From the NCBI GenBank assembly GCA_902489595.1, contig CABUAS010000025.1, forward strand, positions 1 to 21,687: 21,687 bases of DNA, in the 5' to 3' direction. A model generated the notes under the pieces. That model saw nothing but the letters and a program-made list of their open reading frames with translations, searched no databases and was not told the origin of the DNA. The position numbers and the translations under genes were made by a program. The DNA comes from an uncultured Oscillospiraceae bacterium (GTDB lineage: Bacteria > Bacillota > Clostridia > Oscillospirales > Acutalibacteraceae). Positions 6,782 through 14,004 of this stretch are shown in pieces (within the stretch, counting starts at the first letter, position 1; each line of letters starts with the position of its first letter).

Positions 6782-7447
6782 TTATAATCGTTCCATAGCG
6801 TGAATAATGTGAAGCCGCATAGCGGTGCGTGCACCCTCGGGGTTGCGCTTTTTGAGAAATTCCATAATCAATCTGTCATCCTTCAGATTATCGTCACTGA
6901 CATCCTGGTCTTTTGTAAGAACAACAACGCCTTTTTTAATCGCATTAAAGATAATCGGCATAAACTGCTTGACAAACGAATTGTGCGTAGCATTTGCAAT
7001 ACTTTCGTGAAACTTCTGCTCTTCGGCAGTTCTGTCTTCACCGCTGAGTATCTTTTTTTCAACTTCTTCACCGTATTTGCAAATGATTTCAATTTCTTCA
7101 TCTGTTGCCCTTTCTGCGGCATAATACGCACAGTCGGGTTCAAACATAAGGCGCATTTCAAACAAATCATCAAGTCCCGAAGCAATATCACCGAAATCGC
7201 CTGAGTTTATAATCGTATTGGCAGTAACGAATGTGCCCTTGCCTCTTTTTATTTCAAGAATTCCGCTTGTTGTGAGGATTTTGACTGCCTCACGCAGTGT
7301 TGAACGGCTTACGCCGAGTTCCTGTGCCAAATCGTTTTCATTAGGCAGTTTATCGCCCACGGCAAATCGACCCTCAGCCTCTATCATCTCTGTAATACGC
7401 TGGGCAATACTGTCAGCCAGCATTTCTGTTTTTTTCAATCCGACCAC
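6782..7447 (-). CDS. FadR-subfamily GntR transcriptional regulator
   Basis: This 221-residue regulator has a winged helix at about 8-75 (KLPNENDLAQELGVSRSTLREAVKIL, shown here as its parts KLPNENDLAQELG and VSRSTLREAVKIL) with the wing RGKGTFV (68-74). An all-helical FCD ligand domain covers about 95-217. FCD domains bind carboxylic acids, often through a metal. Here the FH pair is kept (Phe146-His147) and the His of the last helix is present (His213). The usual Asp four residues before the first His is Glu143, and the His usual before RxI is Asp191, so the metal site may be altered. The start is ATG after GAGGTGG. It lies upstream of ilvC on the same strand but ilvC has its own promoter. Shared promoter sequences suggest it represses itself and ilvC; that is inference. 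Confidence 0.9.
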   Translation of the reverse strand: MVGLKKTEMLADSIAQRITEMIEAEGRFAVGDKLPNENDLAQELGVSRSTLREAVKILTTSGILEIKRGKGTFVTANTIINSGDFGDIASGLDDLFEMRLMFEPDCAYYAAERATDEEIEIICKYGEEVEKKILSGEDRTAEEQKFHESIANATHNSFVKQFMPIIFNAIKKGVVVLTKDQDVSDDNLKDDRLIMEFLKKRNPEGARTAMRLHIIHAMERL

Positions 7448-7458
7448 CTCTTGCTGTT

Positions 7459-7488
7459 ATCATATCATACAACGCAGCGAAATGTCAA
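7459..7488 (-). promoter_or_regulatory. Promoter of the FadR-type regulator gene
   Basis: On the minus strand TTGACA (7488-7483) precedes TATGAT (7464-7459) by 18 bp. A second overlapping TATGAT lies at 7469-7464. The start codon is at 7447. Confidence 0.7.
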
Positions 7489-7502
7489 TATGTTGTCAGA
7501 CA
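7489..7502. promoter_or_regulatory. Putative GntR/FadR-type operator
   Basis: TGTCAGACA (7494-7502) is a perfect palindrome around one base (TGTC-N-GACA), the kind of half-site spacing known for FadR-subfamily operators. It overlaps TATGTTGTC (7489-7497), which is also found in the ilvC promoter spacer at 6719-6727. It sits directly upstream of the regulator's own -35, fitting autoregulation. Confidence 0.5.
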
Positions 7503-7592
7503 TCTTACAACTAAAATATACAAATTACGCCCTTAAAATATGCGTTTTAATATGTATTTTACATAATTATTTTCATTATACTTGAAAATAAA

Positions 7593-7621
7593 TTGATTTC
7601 GCTGTAAAATTAGGCTATATT
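7593..7621 (+). promoter_or_regulatory. Promoter of the AAA+ ATPase gene
   Basis: TTGATT (7593-7598) and TATATT (7616-7621) are separated by 17 bp. AAGAAGG (7627-7633) precedes the ATG at 7642. Besides the two divergent promoters and the putative operator, the 7448-7641 spacer holds only AT-rich sequence. Confidence 0.7.
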
Positions 7622-7641
7622 ATAAATAAGAAGGTACAAAA

Positions 7642-8874
7642 ATGAACACAGCAACAAAATTAAGATACTATATTGAATCACTTTGCATATATGATTTGAA
7701 AAACGACGAAGTTATTTCAAGCCTGCTTGACCTTCTCAAAAACACAAATAATGAAAATGTACTGAGCAGGCAAAGCGTTTTTTTTAACAATGTTTCGGCA
7801 CACGAATCACTGAAATCATATATTTCCAAATTGATACTTACAGACGACAATGTTTTCACAAAAACATCTGCCTGCGGCAAAACAGATGAACTCTCGGATT
7901 TTGTTATAAGCGGCGTTAAAAGCGACCTTATGAAACTTGAGGCAATCTCAAACATTAAAGTCGAAGATATTTTTCAGGATGTTCCTGACGGCGGTATTCG
8001 TGACATTCTTATCACAATGCCGAAATGGGAAACAGGCAAGGCAGTAAAACCGCTTGATAAACATTGGGAAAATCAAGTCGGTGAACTTGCAGAATTTCAT
8101 AAACAAAACGGCTACGGAATGTTTGCCAAATACATTGCATTCACATGGCGAAATCACAGCCTTATACCTATTGCAAGCACAGACAGCATCAAACTTTCGG
8201 ATTTAAAAAATTATGAAATTCCCCGTCAGAAAGTCGTTGACAACACCGAAAGTTTTGTAAACGGCTATCCTGCCAACAACGTTTTGCTTTACGGCGATAG
8301 GGGCACAGGCAAAAGTTCCACCGTTCACGCAGTTCTTAACGAATATGCAAAATCAGGTCTGCGTATGATTGAAATTTCAAAAAATGACATCACCGACCTT
8401 ACTATGATTCGTGAACTGATTGCCGACAGCCCGATGAAATTTATTATTTTTATTGACGATTTATGCTTTGACTCGCACGAGGATTCTTTCGGCGCTCTTA
8501 AAGCCGCACTTGAAGGCAGCCTTTCGGGCAAAAAGGCAAACACTCTGATTTATGCAACATCAAACCGCCGCCACTTGATTAAAGAAAGTTTTTCAGACAG
8601 AGAAAACGACATTAACAAAAACGATATTATGCAGGAACAGCTCAGCCTTTCCGACAGGTTCGGACTTTCAATCACCTTTATAAATCCGAGCAAAAGCGAC
8701 TATCTTGACATTGTTGAAAAACTTGCCGGGGACAGGGGCATCAATGTTGACAAAGAAAAACTGTTTCTTGTAGCAGAACAGTGGGCATCAAAAAAAGGCG
8801 GAAGATCGCCGAGATGCGCACGTCAGTTTATTGATTTTGTTGAGAGTGCAGAGATGCGCAGCAAAAAATGGTAA
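7642..8874 (+). CDS. AAA+ ATPase of the DUF815 type
   Basis: This 410-residue protein has a helical N-terminal region (about 1-190) followed by one AAA+ module. Walker A is GDRGTGKSS (218-226), Walker B is FIIFIDDL (267-274), and a sensor-1 Asn lies in ATSNRRHL (305-312). EQLSLSDRFGLSITF provides the arginine-containing part near the subunit interface, and a small lid domain ends the protein. This arrangement is the DUF815 family, common in Clostridia and Proteobacteria, whose cellular role is not established. It has its own promoter and stands alone between the FadR-type gene and the two-component genes, about 110 bp upstream of the latter. No signal peptide or membrane segment is seen, so it is cytoplasmic. 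The family call is firm; no function is claimed. Confidence 0.87.
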   Translation: MNTATKLRYYIESLCIYDLKNDEVISSLLDLLKNTNNENVLSRQSVFFNNVSAHESLKSYISKLILTDDNVFTKTSACGKTDELSDFVISGVKSDLMKLEAISNIKVEDIFQDVPDGGIRDILITMPKWETGKAVKPLDKHWENQVGELAEFHKQNGYGMFAKYIAFTWRNHSLIPIASTDSIKLSDLKNYEIPRQKVVDNTESFVNGYPANNVLLYGDRGTGKSSTVHAVLNEYAKSGLRMIEISKNDITDLTMIRELIADSPMKFIIFIDDLCFDSHEDSFGALKAALEGSLSGKKANTLIYATSNRRHLIKESFSDRENDINKNDIMQEQLSLSDRFGLSITFINPSKSDYLDIVEKLAGDRGINVDKEKLFLVAEQWASKKGGRSPRCARQFIDFVESAEMRSKKW

Positions 8875-8901
8875 AAAAATATTAAAACTTTTTTCATAAT
8901 T

Positions 8902-8919
8902 TTTACCGTTTGTTTACCG
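8902..8919 (+). promoter_or_regulatory. Direct-repeat site for an OmpR-family regulator
   Basis: TTTACCG occurs twice exactly, at 8902-8908 and 8913-8919, 11 bp from start to start. That is the helical-turn spacing typical of OmpR/PhoB-family sites, and it lies about 66 bp before the start of an OmpR-family gene. Autoregulation is inferred. No clear -10 at the ideal distance is evident, which fits an activated promoter. Confidence 0.5.
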
Positions 8920-8984
8920 AACCATAAAATTATGAACAAATATAGATGATAAAATCACATTATCAACAATAAAGGAGAATACAT

Positions 8985-9680
8985 ATGAGCCACAAAATAC
9001 TTGTAGTAGACGACGACCTTAACATATGCGAACTTTTAAAGCTGTATCTTGAAAATGATGGATACACAGTTATAACCGCTAATGACGGTAAAGCCGCTGT
9101 TGAGGCATTTGAGGCAAAGTCGCCCGACCTTGTTCTGCTTGATATTATGCTGCCTAAAATGGACGGCTGGCAGGTTTGCCGTGAAATACGCAAAACATCT
9201 TCGGCACCGATTATTATGCTTACTGCAAAAGGTGAAACATTTGACAAAGTGCTCGGTCTTGAACTCGGTGCAGACGACTATGTAACAAAACCGTTTGAAG
9301 CAAAAGAGGTTATGGCAAGGGTTAAAGCCGTTCTTAGAAGAACAAAAGGCGACGGCGATGATAATTCAAACGAAAAGAAAACAGTTGTTTATGACAATCT
9401 TGAAATCAACATTGTAAACTACGAACTCAAAGTTAAAGGTGTTGCTGTAGACACACCGCCTAAAGAACTTGAACTAATTTACCACTTTGCGTCAAATCCG
9501 AACAGAGTTTATACAAGAGATCAGCTGCTTGATGAAGTCTGGGGATTTGATTATTACGGCGATTCAAGAACAGTTGATGTTCATGTTAAAAGACTTCGTG
9601 AAAAATTAGAAGGCGTTTCGGACAAATGGGCATTAAAAACCGTTTGGGGCGTTGGATATAAATTTGAAACCAAGGAATAA
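8985..9680 (+). CDS. OmpR/PhoB-family response regulator
   Basis: This 231-residue protein is a complete two-component output regulator. The receiver (about 4-118) has the acidic pair Asp9-Asp10, the phospho-acceptor Asp53 in LVLLDIMLP, Thr80 in IIMLTAKG, and Lys102 in VTKPFEAKE. The linker is rich in Asp, Asn and Lys (120-132). The winged-helix domain (about 134-229) has PPKELELIYHFASNPNRVYTR in two parts (PPKELELIYHF and NPNRVYTRDQLL), then DVHVKRLREKLE and the ending VWGVGYKFE. AAAGGAGA precedes the ATG. The kinase gene starts 5 bp after its stop, so the two are co-transcribed. A TTTACCG direct repeat upstream suggests autoregulation. It resembles WalR/ResD/PhoP-type regulators, but the signal is unknown. 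Confidence 0.94.
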   Translation: MSHKILVVDDDLNICELLKLYLENDGYTVITANDGKAAVEAFEAKSPDLVLLDIMLPKMDGWQVCREIRKTSSAPIIMLTAKGETFDKVLGLELGADDYVTKPFEAKEVMARVKAVLRRTKGDGDDNSNEKKTVVYDNLEINIVNYELKVKGVAVDTPPKELELIYHFASNPNRVYTRDQLLDEVWGFDYYGDSRTVDVHVKRLREKLEGVSDKWALKTVWGVGYKFETKE

Positions 9681-9685
9681 TTTTA

Positions 9686-11224
9686 ATGTCATTTAACAGA
9701 AAAGTTCAGGCGCTATTCAAAAAAATTGTAAATAAATCACCGCTTAATAAAAGCATTTTCACAAAATACTTTACGTTATTTGCAATCATATTTTTAATTA
9801 CGCTGACCCTGCTCGGCAGTTCGGTGTTTATTCTTGTAAACAACTATGCATCAGACGAGCGCACAAATCTGCTTAAGCAGAATACGGCGTCAATTTCGAG
9901 CACAATTTCAAGCACGCTGATTATGCAGGATATGAATTATAATTACAGTATGGAAAAAGCGCTTATCTGCGAAACACTTGCAACGGTTTCGCAGTCGATA
10001 GATGCAGATATTTTTGTGTGCGATGTCGGCGGAAACATCATTATGTGCAAGGAAAAAGCAACTTCAAACCATATTTACGGCGAATTCCCGGAATGTTCAC
10101 GCCATGACAATCTTGTTATGAGCAACCATGTGCTTTCGGCAGTATATGAGCACGGAAGTATCGTTGACAAAGCAATGCTTTTCGGCACAAATTATTTTGT
10201 TGTTGGCTGCCCTATATATTCCGACGGCAACATAATAGGCTCTGTTTTTGCACTTACAAATACGGGAACACAGAATCTTACAATCAGTTATATAAGATTA
10301 TTTTTGATTTCTGCATTTTTCAGCCTTATTTTTGCGTTCGTTTGTATATACTATCTTACGAAGAATATGGTAACGCCGCTCAGGCAGATGAGCAATGCCG
10401 CAAAGAAATTTGCAGTCGGTGACTTTTCTTACCGTGTAAAAATTCAGAGCGACGACGAACTTGCAGATCTCGGCAATGCTTTCAACGATATGGCAAACTC
10501 GCTTGATGTACTTGAAAGTTCACGGCGAAGTTTTGTTTCAAATGTTTCGCACGAACTGAAAACGCCGATGACCTCCATTTCGGGATTTATTGACGGCATA
10601 CTTGACGGCACAATTCCGAAAGAAAAGGAACAGTATTACCTTGAAATCGTCAGCGGTGAAGTTAAAAGACTTTCAAGGCTTGTAGTTTCAATGCTCAATA
10701 TGAGCAAAATTGAAAGCGGCGACCTTGAAATGAAGCCGTCAAACTATGAAATTACAGACCAGATTATCCACATTCTTTTAACTTTTGAACAAAAAATCGA
10801 AAACAAGAATATCGAAATCAGAGGTCTTGAAAATTTACAGCCGACATATATAGTTGCCGACCCCGATATGATTTACCAGGCAATTTACAATCTGTTTGAC
10901 AACGCCGTTAAATTTACTAACGACGGCGGATACATTGAAGTGAAACTGACCGACAACGGTTCGCTGATTGAAATAAGCATTGAAAACAGCGGAACAGGCA
11001 TTAAGGCAGAGGAACTTTCCAAAGTATTTGAGCGTTTTTACGAAGTAGACAAAAGCAGAAGTCTTGACGCAAAAGGCGCAGGGCTTGGACTTTACATTGT
11101 AAAATTGATGATAGAAATGCACGGCGGCAAAGTTTATGCCGAAAGTGACAGTGAGAATATGGCAAAGTTCACATTTACACTTCCAAAACAATACAGTCCA
11201 ATTTATAAAAAGGAGTTAAAATAA
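9686..11224 (+). CDS. Membrane sensor histidine kinase (HisKA type)
   Basis: This 512-residue protein is the partner kinase of the regulator just upstream. It has a cytoplasmic N-terminus, a membrane segment at about 29-51, an extracytoplasmic domain of about 150 residues with a PAS/Cache-like look (DIFVCDVGGNIIM near 108-120, and YFVVGCPIYSDGNIIGSVFA in parts near 170-189), and a second membrane segment at about 203-224. A HAMP region follows (about 225-277), then HisKA with the phospho-acceptor His289 in SNVSHELKTPM. The ATPase has the N-box QAIYNLFDNAVKF (398-410), a G1 box reading ENSGTGI instead of DxGxGI, the F-box VFERFY and the G2 box GAGLGL. The stop overlaps the next ATG by one base (TAATG at 11222-11226), so translation of the HtrA-like protein is probably coupled. 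AAGGA near the end of the regulator gene serves as its ribosome site. Confidence 0.94.
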   Translation: MSFNRKVQALFKKIVNKSPLNKSIFTKYFTLFAIIFLITLTLLGSSVFILVNNYASDERTNLLKQNTASISSTISSTLIMQDMNYNYSMEKALICETLATVSQSIDADIFVCDVGGNIIMCKEKATSNHIYGEFPECSRHDNLVMSNHVLSAVYEHGSIVDKAMLFGTNYFVVGCPIYSDGNIIGSVFALTNTGTQNLTISYIRLFLISAFFSLIFAFVCIYYLTKNMVTPLRQMSNAAKKFAVGDFSYRVKIQSDDELADLGNAFNDMANSLDVLESSRRSFVSNVSHELKTPMTSISGFIDGILDGTIPKEKEQYYLEIVSGEVKRLSRLVVSMLNMSKIESGDLEMKPSNYEITDQIIHILLTFEQKIENKNIEIRGLENLQPTYIVADPDMIYQAIYNLFDNAVKFTNDGGYIEVKLTDNGSLIEISIENSGTGIKAEELSKVFERFYEVDKSRSLDAKGAGLGLYIVKLMIEMHGGKVYAESDSENMAKFTFTLPKQYSPIYKKELK

Positions 11225-12768
11225 TGAGCGAATTTGATGAAGAAAAAATCAAGGAAGAACAGACGGCAGAAAATCAGCCCGAAAACAGCACAGGTGCTGA
11301 AAGCAATTCTGCCCCTACAGAAGAAAATCCGACATATCATTATGCTTACAGACAATCTGACGAACAGCCGAAAAGCAATTATAATACAGGAAATAATTAC
11401 AACACTTATTCGCAGAATAACAACACTTATTCGCAAAATAATTCTTATTCGCAAAACAATAATTACAACCCGTATGCAAATCAGTCATACTACACTCCGC
11501 CTGTGAATAACGGCACACAGCAGACTGCTCCGTCTGACGAAACAAAACCGCCTAAAAAAGGCAAAAACAAAGTTATCATCGGTATCGTTGCAGCACTTAT
11601 CATCTGTCTTATTGCCGCAATAGCCGGAATTGCCTCAACTGTAGGCAGTAAAGATACTTCAGATGAAAAAGAAACCACCTCAAATTCATCTGCTCAGGTT
11701 GAAACAAACGACCAGGGCGATGTAGCCAAAACCGACAAAGACGGCAACTTTACCGTTGCAGGCATTGCCGAAAAATGCATTGACTCCTGCGTAGGCATTA
11801 CAGTTTACACAGAGGCAAGCAATTACAGTAATTTTTACAGCTACGGTTATGACAGAAACAATTCCGCTCAAAGCGGTGATGAAGTAAAATCAGGCGAAGG
11901 TTCGGGCATATTTATGCTTGAGGATAACGGCAGAACCTACATTCTCACCTGTGCTCATGTTATCAGCGACGGCACAAGCTTTACAGTAACAACAAACGAC
12001 GGCAAAGAGCACAAAGCATCAATGGTTGCATTTGATTCACAGACCGACATCGGCGTGCTTGTAATTAACGAAACAGGTTTTAAAATTGCAGAATTTGCCG
12101 ATTCATCATCAACAGTTCTCGGCGAGCAGGTTGTTGCAATCGGCTGCCCCGGCGGTCTTGAATTTATGAACAGCGTTACAAGCGGATATGTTTCTGCTCT
12201 TGCAAGACCTATCAGCTCAAGCATCGGCTACAACACCGACTGCATTCAGATTGATGCGGCTATCAACCCCGGTAACAGCGGCGGTGCACTGTTTAATATG
12301 CAGGGTCAGGTAATCGGTGTGAACTCATCAAAAATTGCCGCAACCGAATATGAAGGCATCGGCTTTGCAGTTCCGAGCAACACGGCAGTTGCAACTGCAA
12401 ACAGCCTTATCAAATCAGGCTATGTAGAAGGCAGAGCAAAGCTTGGCATAACTTACAAAAACATCACAACTTATCAGAATGCATCTTCAATTCTTGATGC
12501 ACTTGACAAACTGGGTTACAAAGATGCTGAAGGTACAATGGTTATCAATGAAATTACCGATAATTCAGACCTTAAAAACAAAGATATTCGTGAATACGAT
12601 ATGATTGTTGCCGCAAACGGCGAAACGATGACATCAACAGACGTTATCACTTCAATTCTTTCAAGCAGCAAGCCGGGTGACAAGATTACACTCACTATTG
12701 CAAGAATTGAAAATAATCAGATTGACACATTTGATGTTGAATGCACGCTGATTGAATCAAAGGGTTAA
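11224..12768 (+). CDS. Membrane-anchored HtrA/DegP-like serine protease with PDZ domain
   Basis: This 514-residue protein is an envelope quality-control protease of the HtrA type. The first ~115 residues are cytoplasmic, disordered and rich in Asn, Gln, Ser and Tyr, with a short tandem repeat at 60-79, ending in PPKKGKNK. A single membrane segment follows (about 117-139), placing the protease outside. The trypsin-like domain spans about 175-395 with His245 in LTCAHV, Asp275 in TDIGVL and Ser352 in NPGNSGGALF. A PDZ domain covers about 405-510 (GYVEGRAKLGI, then REYDMIVAANGE). The AGGAG ribosome site lies inside the end of the kinase gene, and the start overlaps its stop. The gene order regulator-kinase-protease is typical for envelope-stress responses such as CssRS/HtrA, and for genes near WalRK. 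The long cytoplasmic low-complexity tail is the unusual part. Confidence 0.95.
   Translation: MSEFDEEKIKEEQTAENQPENSTGAESNSAPTEENPTYHYAYRQSDEQPKSNYNTGNNYNTYSQNNNTYSQNNSYSQNNNYNPYANQSYYTPPVNNGTQQTAPSDETKPPKKGKNKVIIGIVAALIICLIAAIAGIASTVGSKDTSDEKETTSNSSAQVETNDQGDVAKTDKDGNFTVAGIAEKCIDSCVGITVYTEASNYSNFYSYGYDRNNSAQSGDEVKSGEGSGIFMLEDNGRTYILTCAHVISDGTSFTVTTNDGKEHKASMVAFDSQTDIGVLVINETGFKIAEFADSSSTVLGEQVVAIGCPGGLEFMNSVTSGYVSALARPISSSIGYNTDCIQIDAAINPGNSGGALFNMQGQVIGVNSSKIAATEYEGIGFAVPSNTAVATANSLIKSGYVEGRAKLGITYKNITTYQNASSILDALDKLGYKDAEGTMVINEITDNSDLKNKDIREYDMIVAANGETMTSTDVITSILSSSKPGDKITLTIARIENNQIDTFDVECTLIESKG
11401..11460 (+). repeat. In-frame tandem repeat coding NTYSQNN units
   Basis: Two 21-bp units (11401-11421, 11422-11442) differ at only a few wobble positions and encode NTYSQNN twice. 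An 18-bp unit (11443-11460) encodes SYSQNN. This makes a polar low-complexity stretch at residues 60-79 of the HtrA-like protein. Near-identical DNA suggests recent slippage, so copy number may vary between strains. Confidence 0.8.
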
Positions 12769-12838
12769 TAAAACTCTTCCAATATTTTCCAATAATCATT
12801 TCACTGCGATTTTCAAAAAATTATAGTGAGGTGATATA

Positions 12839-13045
12839 ATGAACAGAGAGGAATTACCGCTCAGTTTTGTAATGAATTTGGCGCAGAATGAGGATGCACT
12901 GAAACAATATGAATCAAAATCAAAGGCGGAAAAAGACGAAATCATAAACAAAACACATAATATAAAATCACGCAGTGAAATGAAAAGTTTTGTAAACGGA
13001 CTTTCAGCACAAAGTGAAAGCAATGAAAAAGCGCAGGAGTTTTAA
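12839..13045 (+). CDS. Conserved small protein of unknown function
   Basis: This 68-residue protein starts at an ATG with GAGGTGA five bases upstream, so it is very probably translated. The sequence is soluble and charged: a motif LPLSFVMNLAQNEDALKQY (residues 6-24), then a helix KAEKDEIINKTHNIKSR, then EMKSFVNGL. I recall similar small proteins in Clostridia with the pattern of LPxxFxMxLAQN, an S/K-x-EEK helix and H-x-x-S-x-x-EM-x-x-xV, but no function is known to me. The middle helix vaguely resembles the C-terminal part of YdeI/OmpD-associated proteins; that is weak. It follows the HtrA-like gene by 70 bp and could be its last operon member. Its stop codon lies in the loop of a terminator hairpin. 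Function is not assigned. Confidence 0.8.
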   Translation: MNREELPLSFVMNLAQNEDALKQYESKSKAEKDEIINKTHNIKSRSEMKSFVNGLSAQSESNEKAQEF

Positions 13046-13064
13046 AACTCCTGCGTTCTTTTGT
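13032..13064. terminator. Bidirectional terminator overlapping a stop codon
   Basis: CGCAGGAGTT (13032-13041) pairs perfectly with AACTCCTGCG (13046-13055) around TTAA, and TTCTTTTGTT follows. The TAA stop of the small protein (13043-13045) lies in the loop. On the minus strand the stem is followed by CTTTTTC, so it can also end the convergent hydrolase transcript. Confidence 0.85.
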
Positions 13065-13100
13065 TAATTTATAAAAAAGTCAAATTGTACATTACTAAAA

Positions 13101-13862
13101 TTAAAACATTCTCTGCCTGATAAATTCAAGCGTTGCTTTTTTTGACGCCTTAAATCCTTTTTTTATAAAACCATGGTCACCGTGAACTTCTTTTAAAGTA
13201 CAATCAGGATAAAGACTGCACGCCTTTCTTGAATAGTTAATATTTACCAGACTGTCTTCCAGTCCGTGCACAATAAGAACAGGCTTTTTAAATGTGCATA
13301 TTTCTTTGAAAGGGTCAAGTGTTTTCACATCATCGGCATATTTCCGACTTAATTTAACAAAGATTGCATAAAATTCATCGGGAATATCATCAGGATTGAA
13401 CTTTGCTGAAATCATATGGCCGCGTCTTGCATCATCGGGAATACAAAGTGCAGGGTAATATAAAAACAGACTTTCGATATCCTGCTCATACTCTGCTGCC
13501 GTAAGCGCAGAAACAAGACCGCCCTGACTGCAGCCTGCAAGCGAAATCCGATTGCCGTCAACATAATCAAGATGTTTAACATAATGAAGCACGTCAACAA
13601 GATTTGCTTTTTCCGTAATAACACTCATTCCCGTGCTTTTTCCGCTGCTTATACCGCTGCCGGACATACAAAAATCATAAAGTACTGCTACATATCCTGC
13701 ATCAACAAACTGTTTTGCATATTCGAAAGTTATAAGCATATTGCTTGCAAAGCCATGGCTTACTATAACTGCTTTGCATGGAAAAACTGCATCAGAGGGT
13801 TTTAAAATAATACCTCTTAATGTTTCTCCGTGACTGTAAAGTTCAAATGGTTTAATTTTCAT
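13101..13862 (-). CDS. Alpha/beta hydrolase (serine esterase or acyltransferase-like)
   Basis: This 253-residue cytoplasmic protein has the alpha/beta hydrolase fold. VIVSHGFASN (32-41) supplies the oxyanion-hole loop. The nucleophile elbow is GCSQGG with Ser112, the acid is probably Asp203 in HGLEDSLV, and the base is His230 in HGDHGF. It resembles the family of small esterases that includes cinnamoyl/feruloyl-type esterases, but the substrate cannot be read from sequence. It has no signal peptide. The promoter lies at 13896-13924. The best ribosome site (AAGGA) is 5 nt before an out-of-frame ATG that opens a four-codon frame ending in an ATGA overlap with this gene's start, so initiation may be coupled. 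It is divergent from the membrane-bound esterase gene and convergent with the small-protein gene. Confidence 0.88.
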   Translation of the reverse strand: MKIKPFELYSHGETLRGIILKPSDAVFPCKAVIVSHGFASNMLITFEYAKQFVDAGYVAVLYDFCMSGSGISSGKSTGMSVITEKANLVDVLHYVKHLDYVDGNRISLAGCSQGGLVSALTAAEYEQDIESLFLYYPALCIPDDARRGHMISAKFNPDDIPDEFYAIFVKLSRKYADDVKTLDPFKEICTFKKPVLIVHGLEDSLVNINYSRKACSLYPDCTLKEVHGDHGFIKKGFKASKKATLEFIRQRMF

Positions 13863-13873
13863 AATTTGATCAT
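13859..13873 (-). other. Possible four-codon upstream ORF overlapping a start codon
   Basis: On the minus strand AAGGA is followed after 5 nt by ATG ATC AAA TTA TGA (13873-13859). The stop overlaps the hydrolase start as ATGA. The hydrolase ATG itself is about 15 nt from the AAGGA, too far for the best initiation. This could be a coupling leader peptide (MIKL) or chance. Confidence 0.3.
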
Positions 13874-13895
13874 CTGATTCCTTTTTATAATAAAA

Positions 13896-13924
13896 ATTTT
13901 ATCATATCATATAGCAAATTGCAA
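13896..13924 (-). promoter_or_regulatory. Promoter of the alpha/beta hydrolase gene
   Basis: On the minus strand TTGCAA (13924-13919) and TAAAAT (13901-13896) are 17 bp apart, about 35 bp upstream of the start codon. Confidence 0.65.
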
Positions 13925-13946
13925 TAAAAAGATATTCAAATTGCGC

Positions 13947-13975
13947 TTTACCTTATCAGATATTAATGATATAAT
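13947..13975 (+). promoter_or_regulatory. Promoter of the membrane-anchored esterase gene
   Basis: TTTACC (13947-13952) and a perfect TATAAT (13970-13975) are 17 bp apart. It is divergent from the promoter at 13896-13924, with only about 20 bp between the two -35 boxes. Confidence 0.7.
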
Positions 13976-14004
13976 AAAAGCAGAAAATGAAAAGGGGCGT
14001 ATTT

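Noticed and set aside
12796..13023. Minus-strand open frame opposite the small protein
   Set aside because: The plus-strand frame has a strong ribosome site and a sensible charged sequence. The minus frame is hydrophobic and Ser/Phe-rich, as expected of an antisense reading.
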